Origin: Mycobacterium colombiense | GTDB lineage: Bacteria; Actinomycetota; Actinomycetes; Mycobacteriales; Mycobacteriaceae | Direction: 5' to 3' | Assembly (NCBI RefSeq): GCF_001665835.1 | Contig: NZ_LZSX01000036.1 | Span: 1-45,838 of the forward strand | DNA length: 45,838 bases | Part shown: piece by piece, positions 9,573 through 18,854 of the stretch | Position numbering within the stretch: the first letter of the stretch is position 1 | How the letters are laid out: every line of letters begins with the position of its first letter | Translations under genes and position numbers: made by a program | The notes under the pieces: generated by a model | What the model was told of the DNA's origin: nothing | The model's input: the letters and a program-made list of their open reading frames with translations, nothing else | The model's database searches: none

Positions 9573-11623
9573 TCACCACTTGACACTTTCACGAGTTCAG
9601 CCGTGGGCACGGAATTCTCGCGATCGGCGATCCACTTCACGATCGCATCGACCGCGCTGTCGCGGGGCACGCCGTTGATCTGGCTGCGGTCACCGAAGCG
9701 GAAGCTGATCGCGCCGGCCTGCACGTCGCGGTCACCGGCCAGCAACATGAACGGCACCCGCTGGGCGGTGTGGTTGACGATCTTCTTGGCCATCCGGTCG
9801 TCGCTGGAGTCGACGTCGACGCGCACCCCATGCGACTTAAGTTGCGCGGCAATGCTTTCCAGGTATTCCACGTGCTCGTCGGCGACCGGAATGCCCACCG
9901 CCTGCACCGGCGCCAGCCACGCCGGAAAGGCTCCCGCGTAGTGCTCGGTGAGGATGCCGAAGAACCGCTCGATCGACCCGAACAGCGCCCGGTGGATCAG
10001 CACCGGCCGCTGCCGCGACCCGTCGGACGCGGTGTACTCCAGCTCGAAGCGGTCCGGCATGTTGAAGTCGAGCTGAATGGTCGACATCTGCCAGCTGCGG
10101 CCCAGCGCATCCTTGACCTGTACCGAGATCTTCGGGCCATAGAACGCCGCCCCACCGGGGTCGGGAACGAAATGCAACCCGGAGGCCTCGGCGACCTCCC
10201 GCAGGACCTCGGTGGCCTCGTCCCACATCTCGTCGGAGCCCGAGTACTTCTCCGGGTCCTTGGTGGACAGCTCCAGATAGAAGTCGTTGAGCCCGTAGTC
10301 GGCCAGCAGGTCGAGCACGAAGCGCAGCAGCGAGGTCAGCTCGTCGCGCATCTGCTCGCGCGTGCAGTAGATGTGGGCGTCGTCCTGAGTCATGCCGCGC
10401 ACCCGGGTCAGCCCGTGCACCACGCCCGACTTCTCGTAGCGGTACACACTGCCGAACTCGAAGAGCCGCAACGGAAGTTCGCGATACGACCGACCGCGCG
10501 AGCGGTAGATCAGGTGGTGCATCGGGCAGTTCATCGGCTTGAGGTAGTAGTCCTGCCCGGGCTTGCGCACCGTCCCGTCCGCGTTGAACTCTGCGTCCAG
10601 ATGCATCGGCGGGTACATGCCCTCGGAGTACCACTCGAGGTGGCCCGAGGTGATGTACAGCTGCTCCTTGGTGATGTGCGGGGTATTGACGAACTCGTAC
10701 CCGGCCTCGATGTGCTTGCGTCGCGAGTACTCCTCCAGCTCGCGACGGATGATGCCGCCCTTGGGATGGAAAACCGCCAGGCCCGAACCAATTTCGTCGG
10801 GGAAGCTGAACAGGTCCAGCTCGACGCCCAGCCTGCGGTGGTCGCGGCGCTGCGCCTCCTCGAGCAGCTCCAGGTGCTTGTCCAGCGCCTCCTGCGACTC
10901 CCAGGCGGTGCCGTAGATGCGCTGCAGGCTGGCGTTGCTCTGGTCGCCGCGCCAGTAGGCGGCCGAGCTTCTGGTCAGCTTGAACGCCGGGATGTGCTTG
11001 GTCGTCGGGATGTGCGGCCCCCGGCACAGGTCGCCCCAAACCCGTTCCCGGGTACGAGGATTCAGGTTGTCGTAGGCGGTGAGCTCGTCACCGCCCACTT
11101 CCATCACCGCCGGATCACCGGACTTGTCGTCGACGAGCTCGAGCTTGTAGGGCTCGTCGGCCAGCTCCGCGCGCGCCGCGTCCTTGGACGGGTAGACGCG
11201 CCGGTCGAACAGCTGTCCGTCCTTGACGATCTGGCGCATCCGCTTTTCCAGCTTGGTCAGGTCCTCCGGCGTGAACGGTTCGGTCACGTCGAAGTCGTAG
11301 TAGAACCCGTCGGTGATCGGCGGCCCGATCCCCAATTTGGCGTGCGGGAACAGGTCCTGGACGGCCTGGGCCAGCACGTGGGCGGCCGAGTGCCGGATGA
11401 CGCTGCGGCCCTCATCGGTGTTGGCGGCCACCGGGACGACGTCGGCGTCGGCGGCGGGCGTCCAACTCAGGTCGCGCAGTTTGCCGTCAACGTCGCGCAC
11501 CACCACGATCGCGTCGGGCGTGCCCCGCCGCGGCAGCCCGGCTTCGCCCACCGCGGCGGCCGCGGTGGTCCCGGCAGGCACCCGGATCGGGGCTGCTGGG
11601 GCGGGCTGTGCGGCGGCGGTCAT
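9569..11623 (-). CDS. thrS: Threonine-tRNA ligase
   Basis: Class II synthetase charging tRNA-Thr. The 684-residue protein has an N-terminal TGS domain (about 1-80), the editing domain with the HxxxH motif in [10 protein letters not shown], class II motif 2 in [21 protein letters not shown], the zinc-site Cys in MNCPMHH, motif 3 in [11 protein letters not shown], and a C-terminal anticodon-binding domain. Size agrees with mycobacterial ThrS (about 692 aa). It leads the six-gene lipid operon. The 189 bp upstream contain no T-box-like element that I can recognise. Confidence 0.98.
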   Translation of the reverse strand: MTAAAQPAPAAPIRVPAGTTAAAAVGEAGLPRRGTPDAIVVVRDVDGKLRDLSWTPAADADVVPVAANTDEGRSVIRHSAAHVLAQAVQDLFPHAKLGIGPPITDGFYYDFDVTEPFTPEDLTKLEKRMRQIVKDGQLFDRRVYPSKDAARAELADEPYKLELVDDKSGDPAVMEVGGDELTAYDNLNPRTRERVWGDLCRGPHIPTTKHIPAFKLTRSSAAYWRGDQSNASLQRIYGTAWESQEALDKHLELLEEAQRRDHRRLGVELDLFSFPDEIGSGLAVFHPKGGIIRRELEEYSRRKHIEAGYEFVNTPHITKEQLYITSGHLEWYSEGMYPPMHLDAEFNADGTVRKPGQDYYLKPMNCPMHHLIYRSRGRSYRELPLRLFEFGSVYRYEKSGVVHGLTRVRGMTQDDAHIYCTREQMRDELTSLLRFVLDLLADYGLNDFYLELSTKDPEKYSGSDEMWDEATEVLREVAEASGLHFVPDPGGAAFYGPKISVQVKDALGRSWQMSTIQLDFNMPDRFELEYTASDGSRQRPVLIHRALFGSIERFFGILTEHYAGAFPAWLAPVQAVGIPVADEHVEYLESIAAQLKSHGVRVDVDSSDDRMAKKIVNHTAQRVPFMLLAGDRDVQAGAISFRFGDRSQINGVPRDSAVDAIVKWIADRENSVPTAELVKVSSGE

Positions 11624-11812
11624 GGTGGCGGTCTCTCCAAGGCTCGAGGGTCGACGACCATGCTAATCGGGGCGGTCCGAAGCCGAGCGGGGCCGCCGCG
11701 CAGCGCGAGCCAGGCGCGCTCTCGTTAAGAGGTAGCAGCCGCTATCCGGGCTTCCTGGCCGCGCGGCCGCGCCAGGTCACGCGTCCTCGGCACCGCGTCC
11801 AGGCATCGCGGC

Positions 11813-12308
11813 TCACACAGCGTGGACGTAGCGGGCCGCTTCCGCCGCGTAGTCGGCGGTGACGCAGATGTCGTAGCGCTGGGCTTCCAGCGTCTGCACG
11901 CTGGAGAAGTCACGGCGCCCACGCGCCGACGCGTGCGCGACGAACCCGAACACCGCCCCCCAGAATGCGCCGATGGCCGTCGCGATGAGCAGTGCCCATA
12001 TCCAGTACGGCCCGACGGTGAAGATGGCGAAAAGCAAGCCGATCAGCAAACCCCACCAGGCACCGGCGCCGGCGCCGGCCAGCGCTGACCTACCCTTGGT
12101 CATGCGATCGGTGACGTGTTCGACCGTGCGTACACCGTCGCCCACGATGTGGACATGTTCCACCGGGAATCCGCCGTCGGACATGCGGTCGACCAGTTCT
12201 TGCGCGGCGACGTAATTGTCGAAGGAGGCGACGACCTCCCGCCGAACCGGGGGGCTCAGCGCGAAGTCCCTGCTCGCTGGGACCGGACGGATCGGACGGG
12301 TAACTCAT
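11813..12308 (-). pseudogene. YflT-type general stress protein with apparent frameshift
   Basis: Two frames together give one continuous YflT/general-stress-17M-like protein. The first starts at the ATG at 12308 after a good AGGAG site and reads MSYPSDPSGPSEQ. The second supplies VVASFDNYVAAQELVDRM, HVHIVGDGVRTVEHVT, then two glycine-rich membrane segments and a C-terminal ADYAAEAARYV tail. They join if one base is removed from the run of six G at 12249-12254, giving EPPVRREVVASF. The downstream ORF alone (ATG at 12184) lacks the start of the domain. The extra base could be an assembly error or a real inactivating mutation. The domain is known from general stress proteins; function is unknown. 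Confidence 0.75.
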
Positions 12309-12631
12309 TGCCATCTCCTGACGGGTTCTGACGGCTGGGCACCTCTGTGTTGACGTTGATCGCTGAGTGCAAACGGGGAACGTTTCCCGAACTCAACGAC
12401 AATCCGGATCGAATCGGGCCCGGCGGGGCTGCCGTTCAGCTCCGACGCGACGCAAGCGGCCCAGCGACTTACGATCGAACGGCAATCGACCGCCGACCGC
12501 ATCGGTTGCGGCTTTCGCCCAGGAATCCGTTGTCCGGAAACCAATTTCGCGGCGTCGGGGCGGGACGATACACAGCGCGGCGATGCCGTCCGGATAGCCG
12601 AAGCGGGTGATCGATCGGCCGCTCACTATCG
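12309..12631. other. Gene-free interval
   Basis: These 323 bp hold no convincing gene; short frames on both strands lack family features and usable ribosome sites. The left end carries the upstream region of the stress-protein gene, including a small GGGAA/TTCCC dyad. GC content is lower than in the flanking genes, as expected for regulatory sequence. Confidence 0.6.
12376..12388. promoter_or_regulatory. GGGAA-CGT-TTCCC dyad upstream of the stress-protein gene
   Basis: A perfect five-base inverted repeat with a three-base centre, 68 bp upstream of the stress-protein start. It could be an operator or part of a stress sigma-factor promoter, since GGGAA resembles the SigE/SigH -35 core. I could not identify a matching -10, so this is only a candidate. 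Confidence 0.3.
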
Positions 12632-13201
12632 TCAGCCGCCGCGCGGCACCGAGAGGACGTGGTTGATGAAGTCCGCGAACGCGTCCATGAATTTGCTCAG
12701 GAACTGCTCGGTGCTTGCGTTCGTGACCGCACCCTCATCGGTGATCAGGTCGGCGGTGAATTCGATGTAAGCCTCGGGGGAGGTCATCTGCGGTGAATCG
12801 CAATAGCCGAGCACACTGCGCAGGTGTTGCTGACCCACTGCGGTGCCGATTTTGCCGGGCGAGGTGCCGATCACCGCCGACGGTTTACGGGAAAATGAGT
12901 TCGTCCCCCAGGGGCGACTCGCCCAGTCGATGGCGTTCTTCAAGCTGCCCGGGATACTGCGGTTGTACTCCGGTGTCACGAACAGCACCGCGTCCACGGC
13001 GGCGATCGCTTCCTTGAGCGCGCGCCCGGCCGGCGGGTAATCGGTGTCGAAGTCGCGGTTGTACACCGGTAGATCCCGGATCGGGATCTCGACAAACGTC
13101 AGGCTCTCGGGGGCCAAGCGGATCAACGCCTTGGCCAATGTGCGGTTGATGGACTCCGCCGACAAGCTGCCGACGAGGTAGCCGACCGTATAACTGTTCA
13201 C
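12632..13201 (-). CDS. NADPH-dependent FMN reductase
   Basis: The 189-residue protein is a flavodoxin-fold reductase. It has the phosphate loop GSLSAESINRTLAKAL at the N-terminus, the flavin-contact motif TPEYNRSIPGSLKNAIDW in the middle and a GTSPGKIGTAVGQQHLR block. Members reduce FMN, quinones, azo compounds or chromate with NAD(P)H. I chose the GTG at 13201 because it starts just before the first beta-strand (NSYTVGYLVGSL); a GTG at 13234 adds eleven residues. Neighbours on the same strand are unrelated, so it is probably transcribed alone. Confidence 0.88.
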   Translation of the reverse strand: MNSYTVGYLVGSLSAESINRTLAKALIRLAPESLTFVEIPIRDLPVYNRDFDTDYPPAGRALKEAIAAVDAVLFVTPEYNRSIPGSLKNAIDWASRPWGTNSFSRKPSAVIGTSPGKIGTAVGQQHLRSVLGYCDSPQMTSPEAYIEFTADLITDEGAVTNASTEQFLSKFMDAFADFINHVLSVPRGG

Positions 13202-13354
13202 TGCATTACCCACTTCCCGGATCGGTATCGACACCGCGGATCACCGCACACTTCGACGGTCCCCCACCGCGTCGTGGCTGCCAAGGCCTTGCCCGAACGG
13301 GCGCAAGTCGATAGCGACGCCGCGCGCAGGTATGAAGGCGTCGAGCAACGGTGG

Positions 13355-14116
13355 TCAGCGGAATCGATTGCGATACCGGGTTGTGCTCTCGTCGCGGACG
13401 GTCGCGGCGAAGTCCAGGCGCTCACCCCGCCGGTAACCGGCCACCCCAAGTGCCACGACGAGGGCACCCGACACCCAGGCCGTCCAGGCGGCGGTGTCCC
13501 CGGTGAACCCGCCGACCCATGGTGCGAGGAACAGCGCGAATCCTGCGCAGGCAAGCGTCAGAAAGTCGTGTGTGGGATCGACGGCGAGCAGCGACCAGAC
13601 GGCGAACACGGCCGTCAGCCCTCCCAGGCCAATCGTGACGGCGACCCCGGCTGCGGTCGTGTGCGCCGCGATGCCCAGGAGCACGCAGGCGAGGCCGACG
13701 ACGAGTGCCGCGCGCCCGATCCAGAAGCTCAGCGCGCTTCGCGGCACTTGGCCGCTGCCGATCTCGTTGACGCCGTACTCGGTTGCCGGCTTGCCGCCCA
13801 CCCAGCCGATGCCGCCGAGGATCATGGCGACGGCCCCGGCCGCCCAGCACATCCAGGAAGCCCCGAGATCGGCGTTGTAACCGTTGCCGAGGAACGGGAC
13901 GATGAACATGCCCAGGCCGACGACGAGCAGGCCCCAGTGATCGGGGGTGCGGTTGCGGGCGAGGACGGCCAGCAATCCAAAGAAGGCGATGAACGCGCCG
14001 AAGCCGAACCCGAAGCCTTCCCCTACCCTCGTCGAGCTGGCCGCGAACGCCGCCACAACGGCGCAGACGCCGACCGCTACTGCGGCCCAGCCGATCCATG
14101 GTCTACCTGGCGTCAT
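13355..14116 (-). CDS. Membrane protein with two SPW-like repeats
   Basis: The 253-residue protein has about eight hydrophobic helices in two related halves. Each half carries a DHWGLL/DPTHDFL-like segment followed by a stretch ending in P-F-L or P-W-V and then a W-x2-W motif, which resembles the SPW repeat of actinobacterial membrane proteins. A charged tail (RDESTTRYRNRFR) ends the protein. The function of SPW proteins is unknown. The ATG at 14116 gives a short cytosolic start before the first helix. Confidence 0.75.
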   Translation of the reverse strand: MTPGRPWIGWAAVAVGVCAVVAAFAASSTRVGEGFGFGFGAFIAFFGLLAVLARNRTPDHWGLLVVGLGMFIVPFLGNGYNADLGASWMCWAAGAVAMILGGIGWVGGKPATEYGVNEIGSGQVPRSALSFWIGRAALVVGLACVLLGIAAHTTAAGVAVTIGLGGLTAVFAVWSLLAVDPTHDFLTLACAGFALFLAPWVGGFTGDTAAWTAWVSGALVVALGVAGYRRGERLDFAATVRDESTTRYRNRFR

Positions 14117-14248
14117 AGAACCGGAAGCTCCTTATATGACACCAGTTTCCACGCACCGATCAGCCGCGATCGCAAACCCTCAGCCATCAGCGCCCCAATC
14201 GGTTGATGCGATACCGCCTACCCATTACCGCGCATCGATAACGGCGGT

Positions 14249-15103
14249 TCAGATATTGGACGCGTCGGCGGGAAAGTCCGGCCCCGGTTGTGGCGGGTCG
14301 ACCGGGACACCAGGGACGGCAGCATTCGTCAATCCGAGGGTGTAGGCGGTCATCGACATGGATCCGTACGCATAGCCGTCGACGAGGATGTCGAGCTGGT
14401 CTGAGGCTGCTGTGGGGATGCCGGCCAATCCGGCGAAGTACAGCAACGGTATGAAATGGTCGGGTGTCGGCACCGCGGACCGGTAGTCGGCGTGCTCACG
14501 CAGCCGCGCGACGCCGGCGGGGTCAGACAGCATCAGGGCCTTGGCGTCCTCGTCGAACCGTTTGGCCCAGTCGTACCCCTTGTCGCCGAGGCGCCAGTCC
14601 ATTGCCCGCAGATTGTGCACGACATTGCCGCTGGCGATCACCAGCACGCCACGGGATCGCAGTGGCGCCAGCTTCGCGCCCAACTCAAGGTGGTAGTCGA
14701 GCGTCTGGTCGGCGTTGATCGACAGCTGGACCACCGGAATGCCCGCGTCCGGGAAGGCGTGCACCAGCACCGACCATGCGCCGTGATCGATTCCCCAGCT
14801 GTCGAGATCAGCGCCCACCCACGTCGGATGTGCCATCTCGGCGATCTCATCGGCGAGGCCGGGCAGGCCGGGCGCCGGGTATTGCACCTTGAACAATTCC
14901 GACGGGAACCCGTAGAAATCGTGGATGGTGCGGGGCCGCGCCATGGCGGTGACGGCCGTAGCATTGATGTACCAGTGCGCGCTGACCACCACAATGGCGC
15001 GCGGACGCGGTACTGCTTGCCCGAAGGCTTTCCACGCCGATGTGTAACGGTTGACCTCGATCGCGTTCATCGGGCTCCCATGTCCGATGAACGCCGCCGG
15101 CAT
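14249..15103 (-). CDS. DODA-type extradiol aromatic ring-opening dioxygenase (LigB fold)
   Basis: The 284-residue protein starts MPAAFIGHGSPMNAIE, with the metal-binding His of GHGSP. It continues with VVVSAHWY, a second metal-ligand region, YPAPG, and a GNVVHNLR motif near 170-180. This is the pattern of the 4,5-DOPA dioxygenase family (YgiD/DODA), which opens catechol rings next to a hydroxyl using a divalent metal. The natural bacterial substrate is unknown. The ATG at 15103 matches the family start; a GTG four codons upstream is closer to an AGAGG sequence. It is divergent from the antiporter gene. Confidence 0.88.
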   Translation of the reverse strand: MPAAFIGHGSPMNAIEVNRYTSAWKAFGQAVPRPRAIVVVSAHWYINATAVTAMARPRTIHDFYGFPSELFKVQYPAPGLPGLADEIAEMAHPTWVGADLDSWGIDHGAWSVLVHAFPDAGIPVVQLSINADQTLDYHLELGAKLAPLRSRGVLVIASGNVVHNLRAMDWRLGDKGYDWAKRFDEDAKALMLSDPAGVARLREHADYRSAVPTPDHFIPLLYFAGLAGIPTAASDQLDILVDGYAYGSMSMTAYTLGLTNAAVPGVPVDPPQPGPDFPADASNI

Positions 15104-15116
15104 TGCGGGAGCCACA

Positions 15117-15160
15117 CCTCTTTGTACGCCGGCAAGATCCTCTTTGTACTCCGGCAAGAT
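15117..15160. repeat. 22-bp tandem direct repeat in a divergent promoter
   Basis: Two head-to-tail copies (15117-15138 and 15139-15160) differ at one position: CTTTGTACGCCGG in the first and CTTTGTACTCCGG in the second. The second copy ends inside the proposed antiporter ATG (15159-15161). The pair fills the space between the DODA gene and the antiporter gene, so it may bind a regulator or result from a recent duplication of the start region. Confidence 0.85.
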
Positions 15161-16862
15161 GGGATCGATGGGGGCGCAGACGGCTTTGACGTTGCTGCTC
15201 TGTGCCGTCGCGGCCATCGTGCTGGTCAACTGGATCAGCGAGCGCACCGGCCTGCCCAGTGCGACGCTGCTGGTTCTCGTCGGCATCGGTTATGCGCTGA
15301 TGCCGGGGCCGAACATCAGCCTCGAGCCCGATGTCGTGATGACCTGCATCTTGCCGCCCCTGCTGTTCAACGCGGCGCTGGAATCGTCGCTGGTCGGCAT
15401 TCGCCGCAATCTGCGCACCGTCATCAGCCTGTCGGTGGTCCTCGTCCTGCTGACCGCGGCGTCGGTCGGCGTGGCGTTCGGCCTGCTCGTCAGTGGCGCG
15501 ACGCTCGCGGTGGGCATGGTGCTGGGCGCTGCGGTGGCCCCGACCGACCCGGTGGCCGCGCTCGCCGTCGCGCGCAAGGAAGGCCTTCCGCTCAACATCG
15601 TCACCCTGATCGAGGGCGAGGGGCTGCTCAACGACGCGACGGCGCTGACCACGCTGTCGGTGGCCATCACGGTAGCGCGCGGCGCTGCGTTCTCGGTGCC
15701 CTCGGCGATCCGGGAGTTCGCGCTGGCGGCCGTGGGCGGGCTGCTGGTGGGGGTGGTGTTCGCGTACTGCCGGCGTCTCCTTCGCCGGTGGAGACAGGAC
15801 GTACTGACGGCCAATGCGATCTCGCTGGCCACCCCGTTTGTCACCTATCTGGTGGCCGAGGAGCTTTCCGCCTCCGGCGTGTTGGCGGTCGTGGTGTGTG
15901 GACTGATCGTCGGTCACGATTCGCCGCGGCTGGAGTCGGGGGCGACCCGGTTACAGACCCGGGCGGTCTGGCGGCTGGTCAACTTCCTGCTCGAAGGCCT
16001 GGTATTCTTGCTGATCGGCCATCAGCTGCCGGCCATTCTCGACGACCTGGGCGGCTACCAGCTGTCGACGATCGTCGTGGCGGTCAGCGTGACCGTCGCG
16101 GTGGTGCTCGTGGTGCGCCCGCTGTGGTTGCTGCTCACGCAGTCGCTTCCGCAACCGTTGCGGACCCGGCTCGGCAACGTCTCCCGCTCCGATGGCGCCG
16201 ACGCCGAGGCGGCCCGTCGGCGAGACCGCAACTCCGAGCGCCTCAGCGGCCGCGAAGTCTTCGTGTTGAGCTGGGCCGGCACCCGCGGCGTGGTCAGCCT
16301 TGCCGCGATTTTCGCGGTTCCCTTCGTGACCGACGGCCACGCGCCGTTCCCAGACCGGGACCTACTGCTGTTTTGCACCCTGGTGGTCGTGCTGGTGACG
16401 CTGATCGGGCAGGGCATCACGTTCGGTCCGCTGGTGCGCGCCCTCGGCTTGCGCGCGGACGCCACCGACGAACTGCGGCTGCGCAACCGGGCTCGCGCGG
16501 CCGCCGTGCAGGCCGCGCTGGACAGGCTCGACTCGCTGGACCAACAGGACAGCGCCGACGTGGATCCCCGAGTGATCGACAGTGTGCGTCAACAGCTGTC
16601 CGCACGCCTCGAGCGATATCGGCACCGGCTCGATCTGTTGTCGGACGCCGAGGAGACGCCCACCTCCCCCGGCTACTACGAGGCCGCCGTCGGGATACGC
16701 CGGGCGGCCATCGACGCCCAGCGCGACGAACTCGTGCGCTGGCGTGACGCGGGCATGCTGCCCGACCAGAGCCTGCGCGCGATTGAACGCGAACTCGATC
16801 ACGAAGAGGGCACGCTGCCGATGCGGCCGCCGCGAGTACGCCGGAATAATCAAAGACCTTGA
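15159..16862 (+). CDS. CPA1-family Na+/H+ antiporter
   Basis: The 567-residue protein has about twelve membrane helices followed by a cytosolic tail of about 130 residues rich in Arg and Glu. Ion-pathway motifs are APTDPVAALAVARKEG near 130 and EGEGLLNDATAL near 155, where the ND pair marks CPA1 exchangers. FVLSWAGTRGVVSLA near 370 is also typical. It resembles mycobacterial YjcE (Rv2287, 542 aa), which exchanges Na+ for H+ in pH and salt balance. Two close ATGs (15159 and 15168) are possible starts; both lie on or next to a 22-bp tandem repeat. Confidence 0.92.
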   Translation: MGSMGAQTALTLLLCAVAAIVLVNWISERTGLPSATLLVLVGIGYALMPGPNISLEPDVVMTCILPPLLFNAALESSLVGIRRNLRTVISLSVVLVLLTAASVGVAFGLLVSGATLAVGMVLGAAVAPTDPVAALAVARKEGLPLNIVTLIEGEGLLNDATALTTLSVAITVARGAAFSVPSAIREFALAAVGGLLVGVVFAYCRRLLRRWRQDVLTANAISLATPFVTYLVAEELSASGVLAVVVCGLIVGHDSPRLESGATRLQTRAVWRLVNFLLEGLVFLLIGHQLPAILDDLGGYQLSTIVVAVSVTVAVVLVVRPLWLLLTQSLPQPLRTRLGNVSRSDGADAEAARRRDRNSERLSGREVFVLSWAGTRGVVSLAAIFAVPFVTDGHAPFPDRDLLLFCTLVVVLVTLIGQGITFGPLVRALGLRADATDELRLRNRARAAAVQAALDRLDSLDQQDSADVDPRVIDSVRQQLSARLERYRHRLDLLSDAEETPTSPGYYEAAVGIRRAAIDAQRDELVRWRDAGMLPDQSLRAIERELDHEEGTLPMRPPRVRRNNQRP

Positions 16863-16884
16863 TTTCCAGCCTATTTGACACAAC

Positions 16885-18141
16885 CTAGGATTGCGCCAGC
16901 CAGGCCAGCGCGGCGACCGTCAACGCTTGGGTGCCGGTGTCGAGCGTGGGCTGGATGACGGGGGCGAACCGCGGCGAATGGTTGACGGGAATGTCCTCGG
17001 CGACGCGGCCCGCCGACTCGGCGTCGTGATAGGTGCCGGGATCGATTCCGCCGATGCCCCAATAGCTGTAGGGGGCGTCGAGTGCGTTGGGGATGTCGCT
17101 GAAGTCCTCGCTCGCGGTCTGCGGCGCAAGCTCGCCTGCCCGGTCGCCGAAGTAGCCGTCGAACGCGGCGCGCACCCGCGCGGTGGCCGCGGGATCGTTG
17201 TCGGTCGCCGGAAAGTGGTCCATCAGCTCGAATTCGGGCTTCTTCGGGGATCCGGATGCCTGGCATTCGGCGGTGACGATGCGCCGGATCGCGTCGAAGA
17301 TTCTGCTGCGGGTCTGGTCGTTGTAGGTGCGCAGGTTCAGTTCCAGCACCGCGCGGTCGCCGATCACATTGCTCTTGGTGCCGGACTCGATCCTGCCGAT
17401 GGTCAACACCGCGGCCTCGGCGGGGGCGATCTCGCGCGAGACGATGGTCTGCAACCGGATCACGATCATGGCGGCCAGCACGACGGGGTCGACGGTCGCC
17501 TGCGGCATCGAGCCGTGTCCACCGCGGCCATGCACGGTGATCCGCATGCTGTCGGCGGTCGTCAGGACGGGTCCGGGTCGCGTGGCCACCCGACCCGCCG
17601 GGAACGGAAGGACATGCTGGGCCAGGGCGACGTCGACGTGACCGACGAGCGTCGCCAGGCCCGCGTCGACCATGCGTCGTGCGCCATCTCCGACTTCCTC
17701 GGCGGGCTGGAATAGCGCGATCACGGTGCCGTGCCAATGCGCACGCGCCCCGGCGAGCAGCGAGGCGGCGCCGAGCAGGCAGGTCACGTGAACGTCGTGC
17801 CCGCAGGCGTGCATCACCGCCCGGTCGTTGCCGTCCGCATCGGTGGCGGTGACGGAGCTGGCGTACGGGAGCCCGGTGTCTTCGGCCACCGGCAGCGCGT
17901 CCATGTCCGCGCGCATCAGTACCGCCGGACCGCCGCCGTTGCGCAGGATCCCGACGACGCCGGTGCCGCCGATGCCCTCGTGTACGTCGTAGCCGGAGCC
18001 GCGCAGCCGTTGGGCCACCGCCGCGGCGGTGTTGTGTTCTCGGTGCGACAGTTCCGGATGCTGATGCAGGTTGCGGTAAAAGTCCTCCTGCCAGCCGCGG
18101 ACGTCGGCCAGGCCCGCGAGCACCGCCGAGTCACTGTTCAT
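16885..18141 (-). CDS. M20D-family amidohydrolase/peptidase
   Basis: The 418-residue protein belongs to the M20D group, which cleaves N-acyl amino acids and related amides with two metal ions. Metal-site motifs are ADMDALP (79-84), HACGHD with Cys113/His115, PAEE at 147-150, HGRGGHGSMPQ at the start of the dimer domain, and SEDFS near the C-terminus. The substrate cannot be told from sequence. It is the last of four minus-strand genes and its first 11 bp overlap the end of the UPF0126 gene. Confidence 0.92.
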   Translation of the reverse strand: MNSDSAVLAGLADVRGWQEDFYRNLHQHPELSHREHNTAAAVAQRLRGSGYDVHEGIGGTGVVGILRNGGGPAVLMRADMDALPVAEDTGLPYASSVTATDADGNDRAVMHACGHDVHVTCLLGAASLLAGARAHWHGTVIALFQPAEEVGDGARRMVDAGLATLVGHVDVALAQHVLPFPAGRVATRPGPVLTTADSMRITVHGRGGHGSMPQATVDPVVLAAMIVIRLQTIVSREIAPAEAAVLTIGRIESGTKSNVIGDRAVLELNLRTYNDQTRSRIFDAIRRIVTAECQASGSPKKPEFELMDHFPATDNDPAATARVRAAFDGYFGDRAGELAPQTASEDFSDIPNALDAPYSYWGIGGIDPGTYHDAESAGRVAEDIPVNHSPRFAPVIQPTLDTGTQALTVAALAWLAQS

Positions 18142-18802
18142 CGAATCGGTCCTCCCTGGTGCGGCGACGATTGACGAAAAGCCTTGCGGGCGACCAGGTG
18201 TCGGCGGCGGGCAACATCCAGCCGCGCCGCTGCGAAAGCCAGCACAGCACGGTTCCGGTCAGCGCTCCCACCAATAGCCCTGGCGTCGGATGGTTGTGGT
18301 AATTGAAGAGCACCAGCACACCGCTGGCGGCGAGCGCGCAGGTGGCGTACAAGGTGTTGCCGCCGAAGATGCCCGGCACCCGGCGCATCACGATGTCGCG
18401 CGTCGCGCCGCCGCCCACCGCCGAGATCGTGCCCAGCAGCAGCGCGGCCAACCAGCCGAGCCCGACGGCGAGCGTCTTGTGCGCACCGGTCGCGGCCCAG
18501 CAGCCCAGTGCGAGCGCGTCGACGATCGGCCACACCCCGTTCCACACCCGGCCCTCGACCCCGAACACGAACGCGATCGCCGCTCCGGCCAGCGCGGTCA
18601 GCAGGTAGGCGTAGTCGGTGAGGGCGACGGGCGTGCCGTGCTGCAGCAGGGTGTCGCGGATGATGCCGCCGCCCAGCCCCGACAGCACAGCGAGCGCGGC
18701 AAAGCCGACGGGATCCAATTTCTCTTTGCGCGCGACCACGCCGCCCAGAAGCGCGTTGCCGAACACACCGGTCAGGTCCACCGCACGGAACAAGTCCGTC
18801 AT
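18131..18802 (-). CDS. UPF0126/TRIC-type membrane protein
   Basis: The protein of about 223 residues has seven predicted helices in two repeats, each with the Gly-rich signature: SGLGGGIIRDTL and SAVGGGATRDIVM. This is the UPF0126 fold, related to TRIC cation channels; homologues have been linked to cation or glycine transport. I chose the ATG at 18802, which places the first helix close to the N-terminus; a GTG at 18850, four bases after the upstream stop, would add sixteen residues. It overlaps the amidohydrolase start by 11 bp. Confidence 0.87.
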   Translation of the reverse strand: MTDLFRAVDLTGVFGNALLGGVVARKEKLDPVGFAALAVLSGLGGGIIRDTLLQHGTPVALTDYAYLLTALAGAAIAFVFGVEGRVWNGVWPIVDALALGCWAATGAHKTLAVGLGWLAALLLGTISAVGGGATRDIVMRRVPGIFGGNTLYATCALAASGVLVLFNYHNHPTPGLLVGALTGTVLCWLSQRRGWMLPAADTWSPARLFVNRRRTREDRFDEQ

Positions 18803-18854
18803 CGTCAGTTCGGAGAGCACCACACCGACCGGTTTACCCACTCGGGGCACTCGC

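Noticed and set aside
9770..11728. A very long plus-strand frame (652 codons) opposite thrS
   Set aside because: It is the antisense shadow of thrS in high-GC DNA: codon composition is Arg/His/Val/Gly-rich with no family features, and thrS is unmistakable.
11624..11812. T-box or other riboswitch before thrS
   Set aside because: No specifier-loop or T-box-like consensus was seen; actinobacterial T-boxes are mainly linked with ileS.
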